64,000 nucleotides of DNA from Bordetella parapertussis (GTDB taxonomy: Bacteria > Pseudomonadota > Gammaproteobacteria > Burkholderiales > Burkholderiaceae_D): positions 62,001-126,000 of the forward strand of contig CAMCXB010000001.1 of assembly GCA_945883145.1 (NCBI GenBank), in the 5' to 3' direction. Made by a program: the position numbers and the translations under genes. The notes under the pieces were generated by a model. The model did not search any database, had not been told where the DNA came from, and saw only the letters and a program-made list of their open reading frames with translations. This document shows positions 45,076 through 52,889 of this stretch, one piece after another (position 1 is the first letter of the stretch; every line of letters starts with the position of its first letter).

Positions 45076-46155
45076 ATGAGAGTGTTTAATTTCAGCGCAG
45101 GTCCTGCTGTATTACCAGAATCCGTTTTACGACGTGCCGCTAATGAGATGCAGGATTGGCACGGTAGTGGTATGTCGGTCATGGAAATGAGTCATCGCGG
45201 AAAAGAATTCATCAGTATTTTTGAAAAAACAGAAGCGGACTTTCGAAAGCTGTTAAATATTTCATCGGACTATAGCGTGCTGTTTTTACAGGGCGGTGCC
45301 TTAGCCATGAATGCACTGATCCCAATGAATTTATTGGGTGATAAAACAACGGCTGATTATGTGAACACGGGTGAGTGGTCTAAAAAATCGATACAAGAAG
45401 CAAAAAAATATTGCACAGTAAATGTGGCAGCTTCTTCTGAAGATCAAGGCTTTACTTATGTGCCTGCACAAGCAGACTGGAAGTTAAATAAAAATGCAGC
45501 GTATGTGCATGTCTGTACCAATGAAACTATCGGTGGTGTGGAATATCAATGGGTGCCAGAAACAGGTGATGTGCCTTTAGTTGCTGATATGTCGTCCCAT
45601 ATACTTTCAAGGGAAATGGATGTGTCACGCTTTGGTGTGATTTATGGTGGTGCACAAAAAAATATCGGCCCTGCTGGTTTAACATTTTGTTTAGTACGGA
45701 AAGATTTATTAGGTCATGCCTTAGCGGTGACGCCTACTGTCTTTAATTGGACTGAACAAGCAGAACATGACTCTATGGTCAACACACCGCCTACTTACAG
45801 TATTTATATTGCTGGTCTAGTGTTTGAATGGTTGATTGAGCAAGGTGGATTAGCTCAGATCGAAAAAATGAATATTGCTAAAGCGAATTTGCTTTATGAA
45901 TATTTTGATAGCACGCAGTTTTATCATTCACCTGTTCACAAAGCGGATCGTTCACGTATGAATGTGCCGTTCTGGTTGCGAGATGAAGCCTTGAATGATA
46001 AATTTTTATTAGGTGCGCAACAACGCGGTTTGTTGCAATTAAAAGGTCACCGCTCAGTAGGAGGCATGCGTGCCTCTATCTATAACGCTATGCCGATTGA
46101 AGGTGTAAGCTCTTTAGTAGATTACCTTAAAGAATTTGAGCGTAGTCACGGTTAA
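45076..46155 (+). CDS. serC: Phosphoserine aminotransferase
   Basis: A 359-residue PLP enzyme that makes phosphoserine in serine synthesis and also serves pyridoxal phosphate synthesis. N-terminus [19 protein letters not shown], phosphate-binding SHRGKEF and QGGALAMN, and the PLP lysine in [12 protein letters not shown] (about residue 195) are all present, with the C-terminal [15 protein letters not shown]. No pheA or tyrA follows, though they do in many betaproteobacteria; the downstream gene is unrecognised. Confidence 0.97.
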   Translation: MRVFNFSAGPAVLPESVLRRAANEMQDWHGSGMSVMEMSHRGKEFISIFEKTEADFRKLLNISSDYSVLFLQGGALAMNALIPMNLLGDKTTADYVNTGEWSKKSIQEAKKYCTVNVAASSEDQGFTYVPAQADWKLNKNAAYVHVCTNETIGGVEYQWVPETGDVPLVADMSSHILSREMDVSRFGVIYGGAQKNIGPAGLTFCLVRKDLLGHALAVTPTVFNWTEQAEHDSMVNTPPTYSIYIAGLVFEWLIEQGGLAQIEKMNIAKANLLYEYFDSTQFYHSPVHKADRSRMNVPFWLRDEALNDKFLLGAQQRGLLQLKGHRSVGGMRASIYNAMPIEGVSSLVDYLKEFERSHG

Positions 46156-46270
46156 TCTCATAGACACAGGTGTTCTTGTCTAAGAGTTTGCAATTTTCCT
46201 GACGTAGTCTGGATCTATTTCGCTTGTTTCATGGTCAAATAATTTATTGACATGGTGAGGTGAAAAGCTC

Positions 46271-46993
46271 ATGGGGCGCACAACATTAGGAAAATTCGTT
46301 TCTGATTATGATATTCAGAGTTTTAATCAAAAACAAAAACTGGAATTACTACGCACTTTAGAGTCAGTAGGTTTGCGCTCTGTCGGTGAGTTAGGCGACA
46401 TGGTGGATAGCGATCGCTGTAAATGGTTGTTTTGGAATTTACATGAAAATTTCGATGCGATTCGTTTAATGGAGCCCACGCTACAAGCGCGCATCACGAG
46501 TATGCAATTTACGATTCAAGATAATTTAACGCTGCACGGCGCTGATATTGTAGATAAGCGTTTAGATTTTTCTTGTACATGGCATTTGCAATTAACTTAT
46601 CCAGGTTGTCAGGACGAGATTGATCATGCGATAGGGAGTGGTTGGATTAATTTAGCGATTGCACAAGCGTTGCCGCCTTATCCTTTTTTGGGTCAAGGAC
46701 AAAAAGCTTTTTTGGATGCGGATCATACAGTCTATCCCTCACAGTTATTTCTTGATGGTTGGATTAGTGAGCAGGTGTGGCATGAGTTGCGTTCACATTT
46801 TGGTACAGCCAATCCTACTTGTCGTACTGATGTGGTGTTACAAGACAATGGCTTATTCCCCGTCAAATCACTCTTTGATTTTGTACGTGGGCCACCGGGT
46901 GCGATTGGTGTGATGAATATGGAGTTTCGTGCTTTCTCACATCCGACTGAGCGACGCTTACATAGACGCTCTGAACCTCGTCAGCGTTCTTGA
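46271..46993 (+). CDS. Unrecognised cytosolic protein
   Basis: A 240-residue soluble protein, ATG 46271, with GAGGTGA upstream. There is no signal peptide or membrane segment. The N-terminal 70 residues look helical (FNQKQKLELLRTLESVG); the rest is mixed, with aromatic and His residues, and it ends in an Arg-rich tail (RRLHRRSEPRQRS). I can name no domain. It lies 115 bases after serC and 11 before a 42-codon gene on the same strand. Codon use resembles its neighbours, so it looks native. Confidence 0.65.
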   Translation: MGRTTLGKFVSDYDIQSFNQKQKLELLRTLESVGLRSVGELGDMVDSDRCKWLFWNLHENFDAIRLMEPTLQARITSMQFTIQDNLTLHGADIVDKRLDFSCTWHLQLTYPGCQDEIDHAIGSGWINLAIAQALPPYPFLGQGQKAFLDADHTVYPSQLFLDGWISEQVWHELRSHFGTANPTCRTDVVLQDNGLFPVKSLFDFVRGPPGAIGVMNMEFRAFSHPTERRLHRRSEPRQRS

Positions 46994-47004
46994 AAGGTTG
47001 CGTG

Positions 47005-47133
47005 ATGAAAAATGACTTACATCGCGCTCCCGAACCTGCTCCAGCGGATGTACCTTTTGATAAAAATTTTCCTGTTCCACTGCCACTAGAAGATCAAGAA
47101 CAAGAAGAGGTGCCTGATCACAAGCCTGAGTAA
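47005..47133 (+). CDS. Small acidic Pro-rich protein, unrecognised
   Basis: A 42-codon frame with ATG 47005 and GAAAGG about 8 bases upstream. The product is acidic and Pro-rich (RAPEPAPADVPFDKNFPVPL, then a Glu/Asp/Gln run). No fold is expected. It starts 11 bases after the upstream unrecognised gene and is probably on the same transcript. It may be a real small protein or a chance frame; composition and spacing favour real. Confidence 0.5.
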   Translation: MKNDLHRAPEPAPADVPFDKNFPVPLPLEDQEQEEVPDHKPE

Positions 47134-47187
47134 AATTAAGCTACGAGTTTAAGTAATAAAATTATGCAGTAAATTTAAGCTATGAAC

Positions 47188-48582
47188 TTAATCTCTTAAC
47201 TGAGCTTCTTTTTCGAGTAGATGCTGTATGTGTTTTAGATACCAGAGTAAAGCCATGCCGACTAAGGCAAGACTAAAGCTATTCCCCATCCAAAATCCAG
47301 CGGCACCTTGCAGATAGGTCGGTGTAAAACCGAAGATATTAAATCCGAGTAGATAGCCACCGAATAAACCTACCCCCCACATTGCAAAGGCATACATGAT
47401 GGTGGGAATGAGTGCGACTTTATAGGCGCGTAATACAAAGGCAGTACCTACTTGTATGGCATCAAATAATTGATAAAAACTAATAAAGAAAAATAAAGGC
47501 ATCGCTGCTAATGCGACAGTTGCATCTGGTGTGTAAAGCGTAATAATTTCTTCACGTAATACCCAAACGATAATGCCCATTGCAACAGATAACATTACAC
47601 CGAGTCGTATACCTGCATTACCGGAGTGACGTGCTTGCACTAATCTTCCTGCACCAATTTCTTGTGCCACTAACGTACCGGTTGCATATGCAATTGATAA
47701 AGGCAGCATATAAAGCACCGTTCCTAAATTCCCCGTGACTTGATGTCCTGCGAGCGTGTCACTTCCCATGCGTGAGATGAACAAAGCCATGAAGGTAAAT
47801 GCCGTGACTTCGATGAGATAAGACAAGCCCATAGGCACACCAAGCTTTAATAAAGCCGCTTGTGCTTGCCAAACTGGTTTGCCCCATCCCTTTCCAAAAA
47901 TCTGAAACGCTTCATAGTGTGCGCCGCGTCGCATGATGAACCAACCTGTGATGAGTGTTGCCCATGCTGTGACTGCAGTGGCAATGGCGCAACCAGGTGT
48001 GCCAAATGCAGGTAATCCCAATCCACCAAAAATAAATAAATAGTTAAGTGGAATTTTTAATAAGAGCGCACAGACTTGTATCGTCATCACCATGCGTGGT
48101 CGTGATGTGGCTGTGTTGAGTGAAGTAAAAACACGAAAGCCTAATGTTGCAGGCAATGCTAGTGCGAGAATTTGCAGATACTCTACAACTTTATCGTTGA
48201 GTGCAGCAGTAGGCTGCGCTATAGCGAGTAAGGGGCCGGGCATGCAAAGCAGAATAGCGCCGAGTAGTGAAAGAAAAATAGCAAGCCATGCGCCTTGTCT
48301 GACTTCAAATCCTATTTCTATAAATTTACGTGCACCAAATAACTGACCAATGGCAGGTGAGAGCGCTTGTAGTACACCAGAGAGCCCTACAAAAATACTA
48401 ATGTAAACCGATGAACCTAAACCTAATGCAGCAAGATCCATTGCGGAATAACGGGCTGTCATGATGGTGTCGATGACACCGTTAGTGATGGTAGCTAACT
48501 GACCTATGAGTATGGGCCATGCAAGATTAGCGATGCGCATAGTCCAGCCATGTTGCATAGCTGGCGTGCTATTCACGCTCAT
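47188..48582 (-). CDS. MATE family multidrug efflux transporter
   Basis: A 464-residue carrier of the NorM-like MATE family with about 12 helices. Typical segments are ANLAWPILIGQLATITNGVIDTIMTARY at the start, a GLSGVLQALSPAIGQLFGAR loop (about 67-86) and a second repeat near PMGLSYLIEVTAFTFMALFISRMG. MATE pumps export cationic drugs or metabolites with Na+ or H+. It overlaps the GT-C gene by 4 bases (ATGA), so these two are one operon. Confidence 0.9.
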   Translation of the reverse strand: MSVNSTPAMQHGWTMRIANLAWPILIGQLATITNGVIDTIMTARYSAMDLAALGLGSSVYISIFVGLSGVLQALSPAIGQLFGARKFIEIGFEVRQGAWLAIFLSLLGAILLCMPGPLLAIAQPTAALNDKVVEYLQILALALPATLGFRVFTSLNTATSRPRMVMTIQVCALLLKIPLNYLFIFGGLGLPAFGTPGCAIATAVTAWATLITGWFIMRRGAHYEAFQIFGKGWGKPVWQAQAALLKLGVPMGLSYLIEVTAFTFMALFISRMGSDTLAGHQVTGNLGTVLYMLPLSIAYATGTLVAQEIGAGRLVQARHSGNAGIRLGVMLSVAMGIIVWVLREEIITLYTPDATVALAAMPLFFFISFYQLFDAIQVGTAFVLRAYKVALIPTIMYAFAMWGVGLFGGYLLGFNIFGFTPTYLQGAAGFWMGNSFSLALVGMALLWYLKHIQHLLEKEAQLRD

Positions 48583-50291
48583 GGGGATTTACGTACAAAC
48601 AGACGGAAGGATTCATTGCGATCCGAAGCACGTCGTCCTTGCCATATCAATTTATAGTCTTCGCTTATTTTTTTGATCGCTTTACTATGCTTAAGACGTA
48701 CATCATTATCTTGGACTAATAAATAATCACAGTGCGTTTGATTTTTTTTCGCAAATTTTACTTCACCTAGATATGCAAAAGAAGCTCGTTGCGCAGGTCC
48801 TATGCCATCAGCAGTTACGCAATCATAATTCACAGGTAAGGTGGATTGAATTTGTTCTGCTACCGCTGCGTAGCTTTTGCCATAATTTAGCCATGGCAAC
48901 CACAATGTCATCAGCAATAACCAACACAACACCACACCACCAGTTGATAACACAACGGCGCGCCATAACACCGGCGGTTTACGTGCGAGTCGCCATTGTA
49001 GTAGTAGAACCCATCCTATGGTGGCTGCAAGTGCAATTGCAAACGCTAAGAAATTAAATTCAGGTTTAAAACCTGGTGCTAGTCGGAAGGCATTTATTGC
49101 GAGTTGTGCAGGCCATCCAGTTTGTTTTGCAATCCATCCTAACCAAATGAAGCTAGCAATTGCAGTCAATGTCATGACAGAGAACCAGTCAATCGCATTG
49201 ATACCGCCACGTTTAAATGTAGGCAAACCAAATCCGGCTAACATCACTAAAGGCGGTAAGAGTGGAAGTAAATCTGCATTGCCTGCTAAATTAGAAAACA
49301 CACAGGTGACAAGTACACCGAATAAAGCAATAGCAGGAAGTTGTATGTGAAGTACGTACTGACGGCGCCATGCATACATAGCCCAGAATGCAATCGGCCA
49401 CGCAGGCCATGCAAACCAGATTAATGATTTTGTGAGCGTAGCAAAAGTGTGTAATCTAGTTTTTGTAATTTGTGTTTGTTGCCATTGCAACCAATCAGCA
49501 ATAAAGCCAGGTGCCGGTTGCTGCCATTCATGTAGCATGATCCAGAGTAGTGGCAATGCACCTGCAATCAACAGGCTAAGTAAAAGTTTGCTGACTAATT
49601 GACGTTCACGCCAGAATGCTAAGATGATGAGAGAAGCATAAAGAACAACGGGCACTATCAATCCCCGTGTCAGAACCAAACAACCTAATACGAATCCCAA
49701 GCTTACAGCAGAGCGCCACGTCTTAGCATCAAATAAACAGGTGCCGGCATATAAGCTTGCTGCAACTAATGAAACTTGTAATGCAGGTGCGGCAGTTTCA
49801 TGACTACGTAAGAGCAAACCAAGACACGCTATGTAAATCAGCAATGCGCCATCGGCTAGTGTGCGGCCATAATCACTTGCTGCAGGTTGGCCACCAAAAG
49901 CGAGTTTTAAGGGTTGCGCTTCATGCCGACGACCAAGTACGTACACTGTGCGCCAAATTGCGACTGCACCGATTGCAAAAAACAAGAGCGTAGAAAAACG
50001 CGCTGCTAAAGCATCGCCTGTTAGCCAACCGAATAGTTTGATAAGAATGGCGCCTAGCCAGAAAGCCAGTGGACCTTCTTGTGGCATGGCTAAGCCTGCG
50101 ATATTTGGAGCAAGCCAATCAGCCAGTGAGCCATGCGCCATGGTCCACATAATTCCAAAACCTGCTGCATCATCGGTGCGCCAAGGATCACGTCTGAGAA
50201 TGCCGGGCACCATATACAACAAACAAAGCGAGATCAAACCCCAGCGAGGCAGGATAGTAGTGGCGGCGGCGGCGAGTCGGACTGGCTTCAT
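48579..50291 (-). CDS. GT-C membrane glycosyltransferase (ArnT/family 39-like)
   Basis: A 570-residue integral membrane protein with about ten hydrophobic helices, then a soluble C-terminal domain (about 490-570). Early loop DPWRTDDAAGFGIMWTMAHG, with acidic residues after the first helix, and the GPLAFWLGAI stretch fit the GT-C pattern of ArnT and PMT-type enzymes that use polyprenyl-phosphate sugars. Its acceptor could be lipid A or protein. It is co-translated with the MATE pump. The assignment is to fold class only. Confidence 0.72.
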   Translation of the reverse strand: MKPVRLAAAATTILPRWGLISLCLLYMVPGILRRDPWRTDDAAGFGIMWTMAHGSLADWLAPNIAGLAMPQEGPLAFWLGAILIKLFGWLTGDALAARFSTLLFFAIGAVAIWRTVYVLGRRHEAQPLKLAFGGQPAASDYGRTLADGALLIYIACLGLLLRSHETAAPALQVSLVAASLYAGTCLFDAKTWRSAVSLGFVLGCLVLTRGLIVPVVLYASLIILAFWRERQLVSKLLLSLLIAGALPLLWIMLHEWQQPAPGFIADWLQWQQTQITKTRLHTFATLTKSLIWFAWPAWPIAFWAMYAWRRQYVLHIQLPAIALFGVLVTCVFSNLAGNADLLPLLPPLVMLAGFGLPTFKRGGINAIDWFSVMTLTAIASFIWLGWIAKQTGWPAQLAINAFRLAPGFKPEFNFLAFAIALAATIGWVLLLQWRLARKPPVLWRAVVLSTGGVVLCWLLLMTLWLPWLNYGKSYAAVAEQIQSTLPVNYDCVTADGIGPAQRASFAYLGEVKFAKKNQTHCDYLLVQDNDVRLKHSKAIKKISEDYKLIWQGRRASDRNESFRLFVRKSP

Positions 50292-50363
50292 GCAGGCGGA
50301 TTGATTAAGGCTGTTGAATTAAACTGAGTAATCAAAGCAAAGATGTATTTTGCCGGAACAGAA

Positions 50364-50393
50364 ATAAAAAAGGCAGCTTTCGCTGCCTTTTTG
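50364..50393 (-). terminator. Terminator of rpmE
   Basis: The stem GGCAGC/GCTGCC (50372-50377 with 50382-50387) has a TTTC loop, flanked by A and T runs on either side. It can stop leftward transcripts from rpmE and possibly transcripts in the other direction. Confidence 0.8.
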
Positions 50394-50407
50394 GCGGTGC
50401 TGAGGAA

Positions 50408-50674
50408 TTAACCTGCAGCTTTGGTCTTGGAACCCACGCCACCGAATTTCTGACGGAATTTCTCGACGCGACCTGCGGTATCCACGATTTTGTGCTTACC
50501 CGTGTAGAACGGGTGCGATTCAGAGGAGACCTCAATCTTCAGCAAAGGATAGTCCTTGCCTTCAAAATTCATGGTTTCGCGGGTTTGTACGGTAGAACGG
50601 GTCACGAATTTGAAGTCGCACGATAAATCGTGTACTAAAACTTCGCGGTAATCTGGGTGTATGCCTTCTTTCAT
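50408..50674 (-). CDS. rpmE: 50S ribosomal protein L31 type B
   Basis: An 88-residue type B L31: [16 protein letters not shown], then [22 protein letters not shown]. The CxxC zinc pairs of type A L31 are absent, so it does not need zinc. L31 sits at the central protuberance and helps link the subunits. It lies 206 bases downstream of rho on the same strand with its own likely promoter. Confidence 0.96.
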   Translation of the reverse strand: MKEGIHPDYREVLVHDLSCDFKFVTRSTVQTRETMNFEGKDYPLLKIEVSSESHPFYTGKHKIVDTAGRVEKFRQKFGGVGSKTKAAG

Positions 50675-50764
50675 TTCATTCTCACTAAGTTTGAGTAGCC
50701 AATCACCACTTCGTCGGTCTTACTGCTTCCTGACCCGATTGATCATCACTTGCTCGGTTAAAAG

Positions 50765-50793
50765 AAACGGGATTATATAGGGAGATCCCGTTT
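50765..50793 (-). terminator. Rho-gene terminator hairpin overlapping the rpmE promoter
   Basis: Perfect 9-base arms AAACGGGAT (50765-50773) and ATCCCGTTT (50785-50793) around 11 bases. On the minus strand the right side is followed by CTTTT, so it can end rho transcription. The TATAAT of rpmE (50777 to 50772, minus strand; -35 TGGCTT at 50800 to 50795, 17-base spacer) lies inside the same hairpin. Confidence 0.55.
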
Positions 50794-50806
50794 TAAGCCA
50801 TGTTTA

Positions 50807-50845
50807 GTCTGACCTTAATCAGACAGGATGTGGCGGTCACATCCT
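50807..50845 (-). other. Two abutting hairpins between rho and rpmE
   Basis: AGGATGTG-GCGGT-CACATCCT (50825-50845) and GTCTGA...TCAGAC (50807-50824) lie next to each other with no gap, 35 bases after the rho stop. Neither has a T tract. They may protect the 3' end of the rho mRNA. Confidence 0.5.
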
Positions 50846-50880
50846 GACTATTTTGATAGTAATTTAGTAATGAAACACAA

Positions 50881-52146
50881 TTACGAACCACCTCTACGCA
50901 TCATTTCAAAGAACTCTGCATTGTTTTTGGTGGATTTCATCTTATCGAGTATGAATTCCATCGCTTCGATCTCGTCCATGCCGTACAGCAGTTTGCGTAG
51001 TACCCAAACTTTTTGCAGGATATCGGGTTTGATCAGCAATTCTTCGCGACGTGTTCCCGACTTGTTCAAGTTGATAGCAGGGTAAACACGTTTCTCGGCT
51101 AGACGACGCTCGAGATGCACTTCCATATTGCCTGTACCTTTAAATTCTTCATAAATCACATCATCCATACGGCTGCCGGTTTCAATTAACGCAGTCGCGA
51201 TGATGGTGAGTGAACCGCCTTCTTCAATGTTACGAGCAGCACCAAAGAAGCGTTTAGGACGTTGTAATGCATTTGCATCCACACCACCAGTTAACACTTT
51301 GCCTGATGCAGGAATCACGGTGTTATAAGCACGAGCTAAACGTGTAATCGAATCAAGCAAGATGACCACATCTTTTTTCATTTCGACTAAACGTTTTGCT
51401 TTTTCCAGCACCATCTCTGCGACTTGCACGTGACGTGTAGCAGGTTCATCAAAGGTTGACGCCACCACTTCACCGCGGACAGAACGCTGCATCTCGGTCA
51501 CTTCTTCAGGACGCTCATCAATCAGCAATACGATGAGTGTCGCTTCAGGATGATTCGACGTGATGGCATGTGCAATGTGTTGCAGCATCACGGATTTACC
51601 TGACTTAGGTGAAGCGACTAACAAGCCACGTTGACCTTTACCGATAGGCGCAATCAAATCAATGATGCGACCGGTGATGTTTTCTTCGCCACGCATATCA
51701 CGCTCGAGTAAGAGCGGTTGATTTGGATGTAAAGGCGTGAGATTTTCAAACAGAATTTTGTGTTTCGATGCTTCAGGCGGTTCCCCATTTACTTTGTCTA
51801 CTTTAACTAAAGCAAAGTAACGTTCGCCATCTTTCGGTGTTCTTACTTCGCCTTCAATCGAATCGCCTGTGTGCAAATTAAAGCGACGAATTTGCGAAGG
51901 CGAGATGTAAATATCATCAGTCGACGCCATGTAACTGGCATCTGGCGAGCGCAAAAATCCAAAACCATCTGGCAGCACTTCCAATACACCATCACCAAAA
52001 ATTTGTTCACCGCTTTTTGCGCGCCGTTTCAAAATGGCGAACATCAGTTCTTGCTTGCGCAGTCGCGCGGCATTGTCTATTTCTAGGCCTATGGCCATTT
52101 CTAGTAGAGCGGATACGTGTAGTGCTTTAAGTTCAGATAAGTGCAT
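50881..52146 (-). CDS. rho: Transcription termination factor Rho
   Basis: A 421-residue hexameric RNA helicase. The N-terminal start [18 protein letters not shown] is family-typical; the cold-shock RNA-binding domain is at about 50-125 ([20 protein letters not shown]). The Walker A loop is [14 protein letters not shown] (about residue 180) and Walker B is [16 protein letters not shown]. Rho stops transcription at C-rich, unstructured RNA. There is no Shine-Dalgarno sequence before the ATG, and a C-rich, G-poor leader precedes it, which suggests self-control. Confidence 0.97.
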   Translation of the reverse strand: MHLSELKALHVSALLEMAIGLEIDNAARLRKQELMFAILKRRAKSGEQIFGDGVLEVLPDGFGFLRSPDASYMASTDDIYISPSQIRRFNLHTGDSIEGEVRTPKDGERYFALVKVDKVNGEPPEASKHKILFENLTPLHPNQPLLLERDMRGEENITGRIIDLIAPIGKGQRGLLVASPKSGKSVMLQHIAHAITSNHPEATLIVLLIDERPEEVTEMQRSVRGEVVASTFDEPATRHVQVAEMVLEKAKRLVEMKKDVVILLDSITRLARAYNTVIPASGKVLTGGVDANALQRPKRFFGAARNIEEGGSLTIIATALIETGSRMDDVIYEEFKGTGNMEVHLERRLAEKRVYPAINLNKSGTRREELLIKPDILQKVWVLRKLLYGMDEIEAMEFILDKMKSTKNNAEFFEMMRRGGS

Positions 52147-52216
52147 AGTCAGATGCCGCTGAGGGCGTATTGGAGGTGGGGGAGGGAACGACGAAGAATA
52201 GAGTTAGAGAGAACAA
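52147..52216 (-). promoter_or_regulatory. C-rich, G-poor leader of rho (rut-like, autoregulation candidate)
   Basis: In the sense (minus) strand the 70 bases before the rho ATG have, by my hand count, about 29 C and 8 G, with pyrimidine runs such as CCCTCCCCCACCTCC. Few G residues means little structure: the features of a Rho loading site. Rho of several bacteria represses itself by ending transcription in its leader. Confidence 0.5.
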
Positions 52217-52253
52217 CGCGGCAGCGCGGGCGCGCCACCGCAATGATGTCATA

Positions 52254-52580
52254 TCAAATATTACTGTCAATGAAGGCGGTGAGCTGGCCTTTTGCCAATG
52301 CGCCCACTTTCTGTGCTGCCGGTACACCATTCTTGAATAAAATCAGAGTGGGTATACCGCGAATAGCAAATTTAGCTGGTATTGCCTGATTGGCATCAAC
52401 ATCGAGCTTAGCGATTTGGATTTTGCCTTCATATTCTTTAGCAACTTCTTCCAAAATAGGCGCGATCATTTTGCAAGGACCACACCATTCAGCCCAGAAA
52501 TCGACTAAAACAGGTTTGTCAGATTTAAGAACGTCAGCTTCAAATGAACTATCAGATACGTGTTTAATGTTTTCGCTCAT
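52254..52580 (-). CDS. trxA: Thioredoxin 1
   Basis: A 108-residue thioredoxin with active site WCGPCK at residues 32-37 and the cis-proline in [13 protein letters not shown]. It reduces protein disulfides with electrons from thioredoxin reductase. It lies 107 bases upstream of rho on the same strand, the usual trxA-rho order, and may share a transcript with it. Confidence 0.97.
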   Translation of the reverse strand: MSENIKHVSDSSFEADVLKSDKPVLVDFWAEWCGPCKMIAPILEEVAKEYEGKIQIAKLDVDANQAIPAKFAIRGIPTLILFKNGVPAAQKVGALAKGQLTAFIDSNI

Positions 52581-52889
52581 GATTTTCTCAGAGAGGGGAA
52601 TAAGAGTTAGCCGCCCGCCTAGTGATTGCCATTTTTCCGGCTAGTTAGTGCTGTGATCCGGTTCATTGAAACGCACATCGAGTTTATTCGTGGGGGTTTC
52701 GGTGTGAGAAAGTGCTGGATGTCACGCGGCGGGAGAATTCAATGAATCATAACCGATTTTTCCAGAAGGTGTGATTTCAAATTGCAGCCAGACTGCCGCA
52801 ACGCAAATTAGCCGCACTCCCCATCTCGAGATGATGCAGTGCATACAATAGAAAATTCAGGATGTGCAGGGCTCGCATAAAATGGGCAC
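52581..52889. other. Divergent control region between trxA and the nuclease gene
   Basis: No gene is seen. For rightward transcription there is TACAAT at 52844-52849, with a 12-base palindrome CATCTCGAGATG (52822-52833) at the -35 position, a possible operator. The trxA side has GAGAGGGG as part of its ribosome binding site (near 52592). Confidence 0.4.

Noticed and set aside
49018..49350. 110-codon rightward frame opposite the GT-C gene
   Set aside because: Antisense shadow of a membrane protein with normal codon use.
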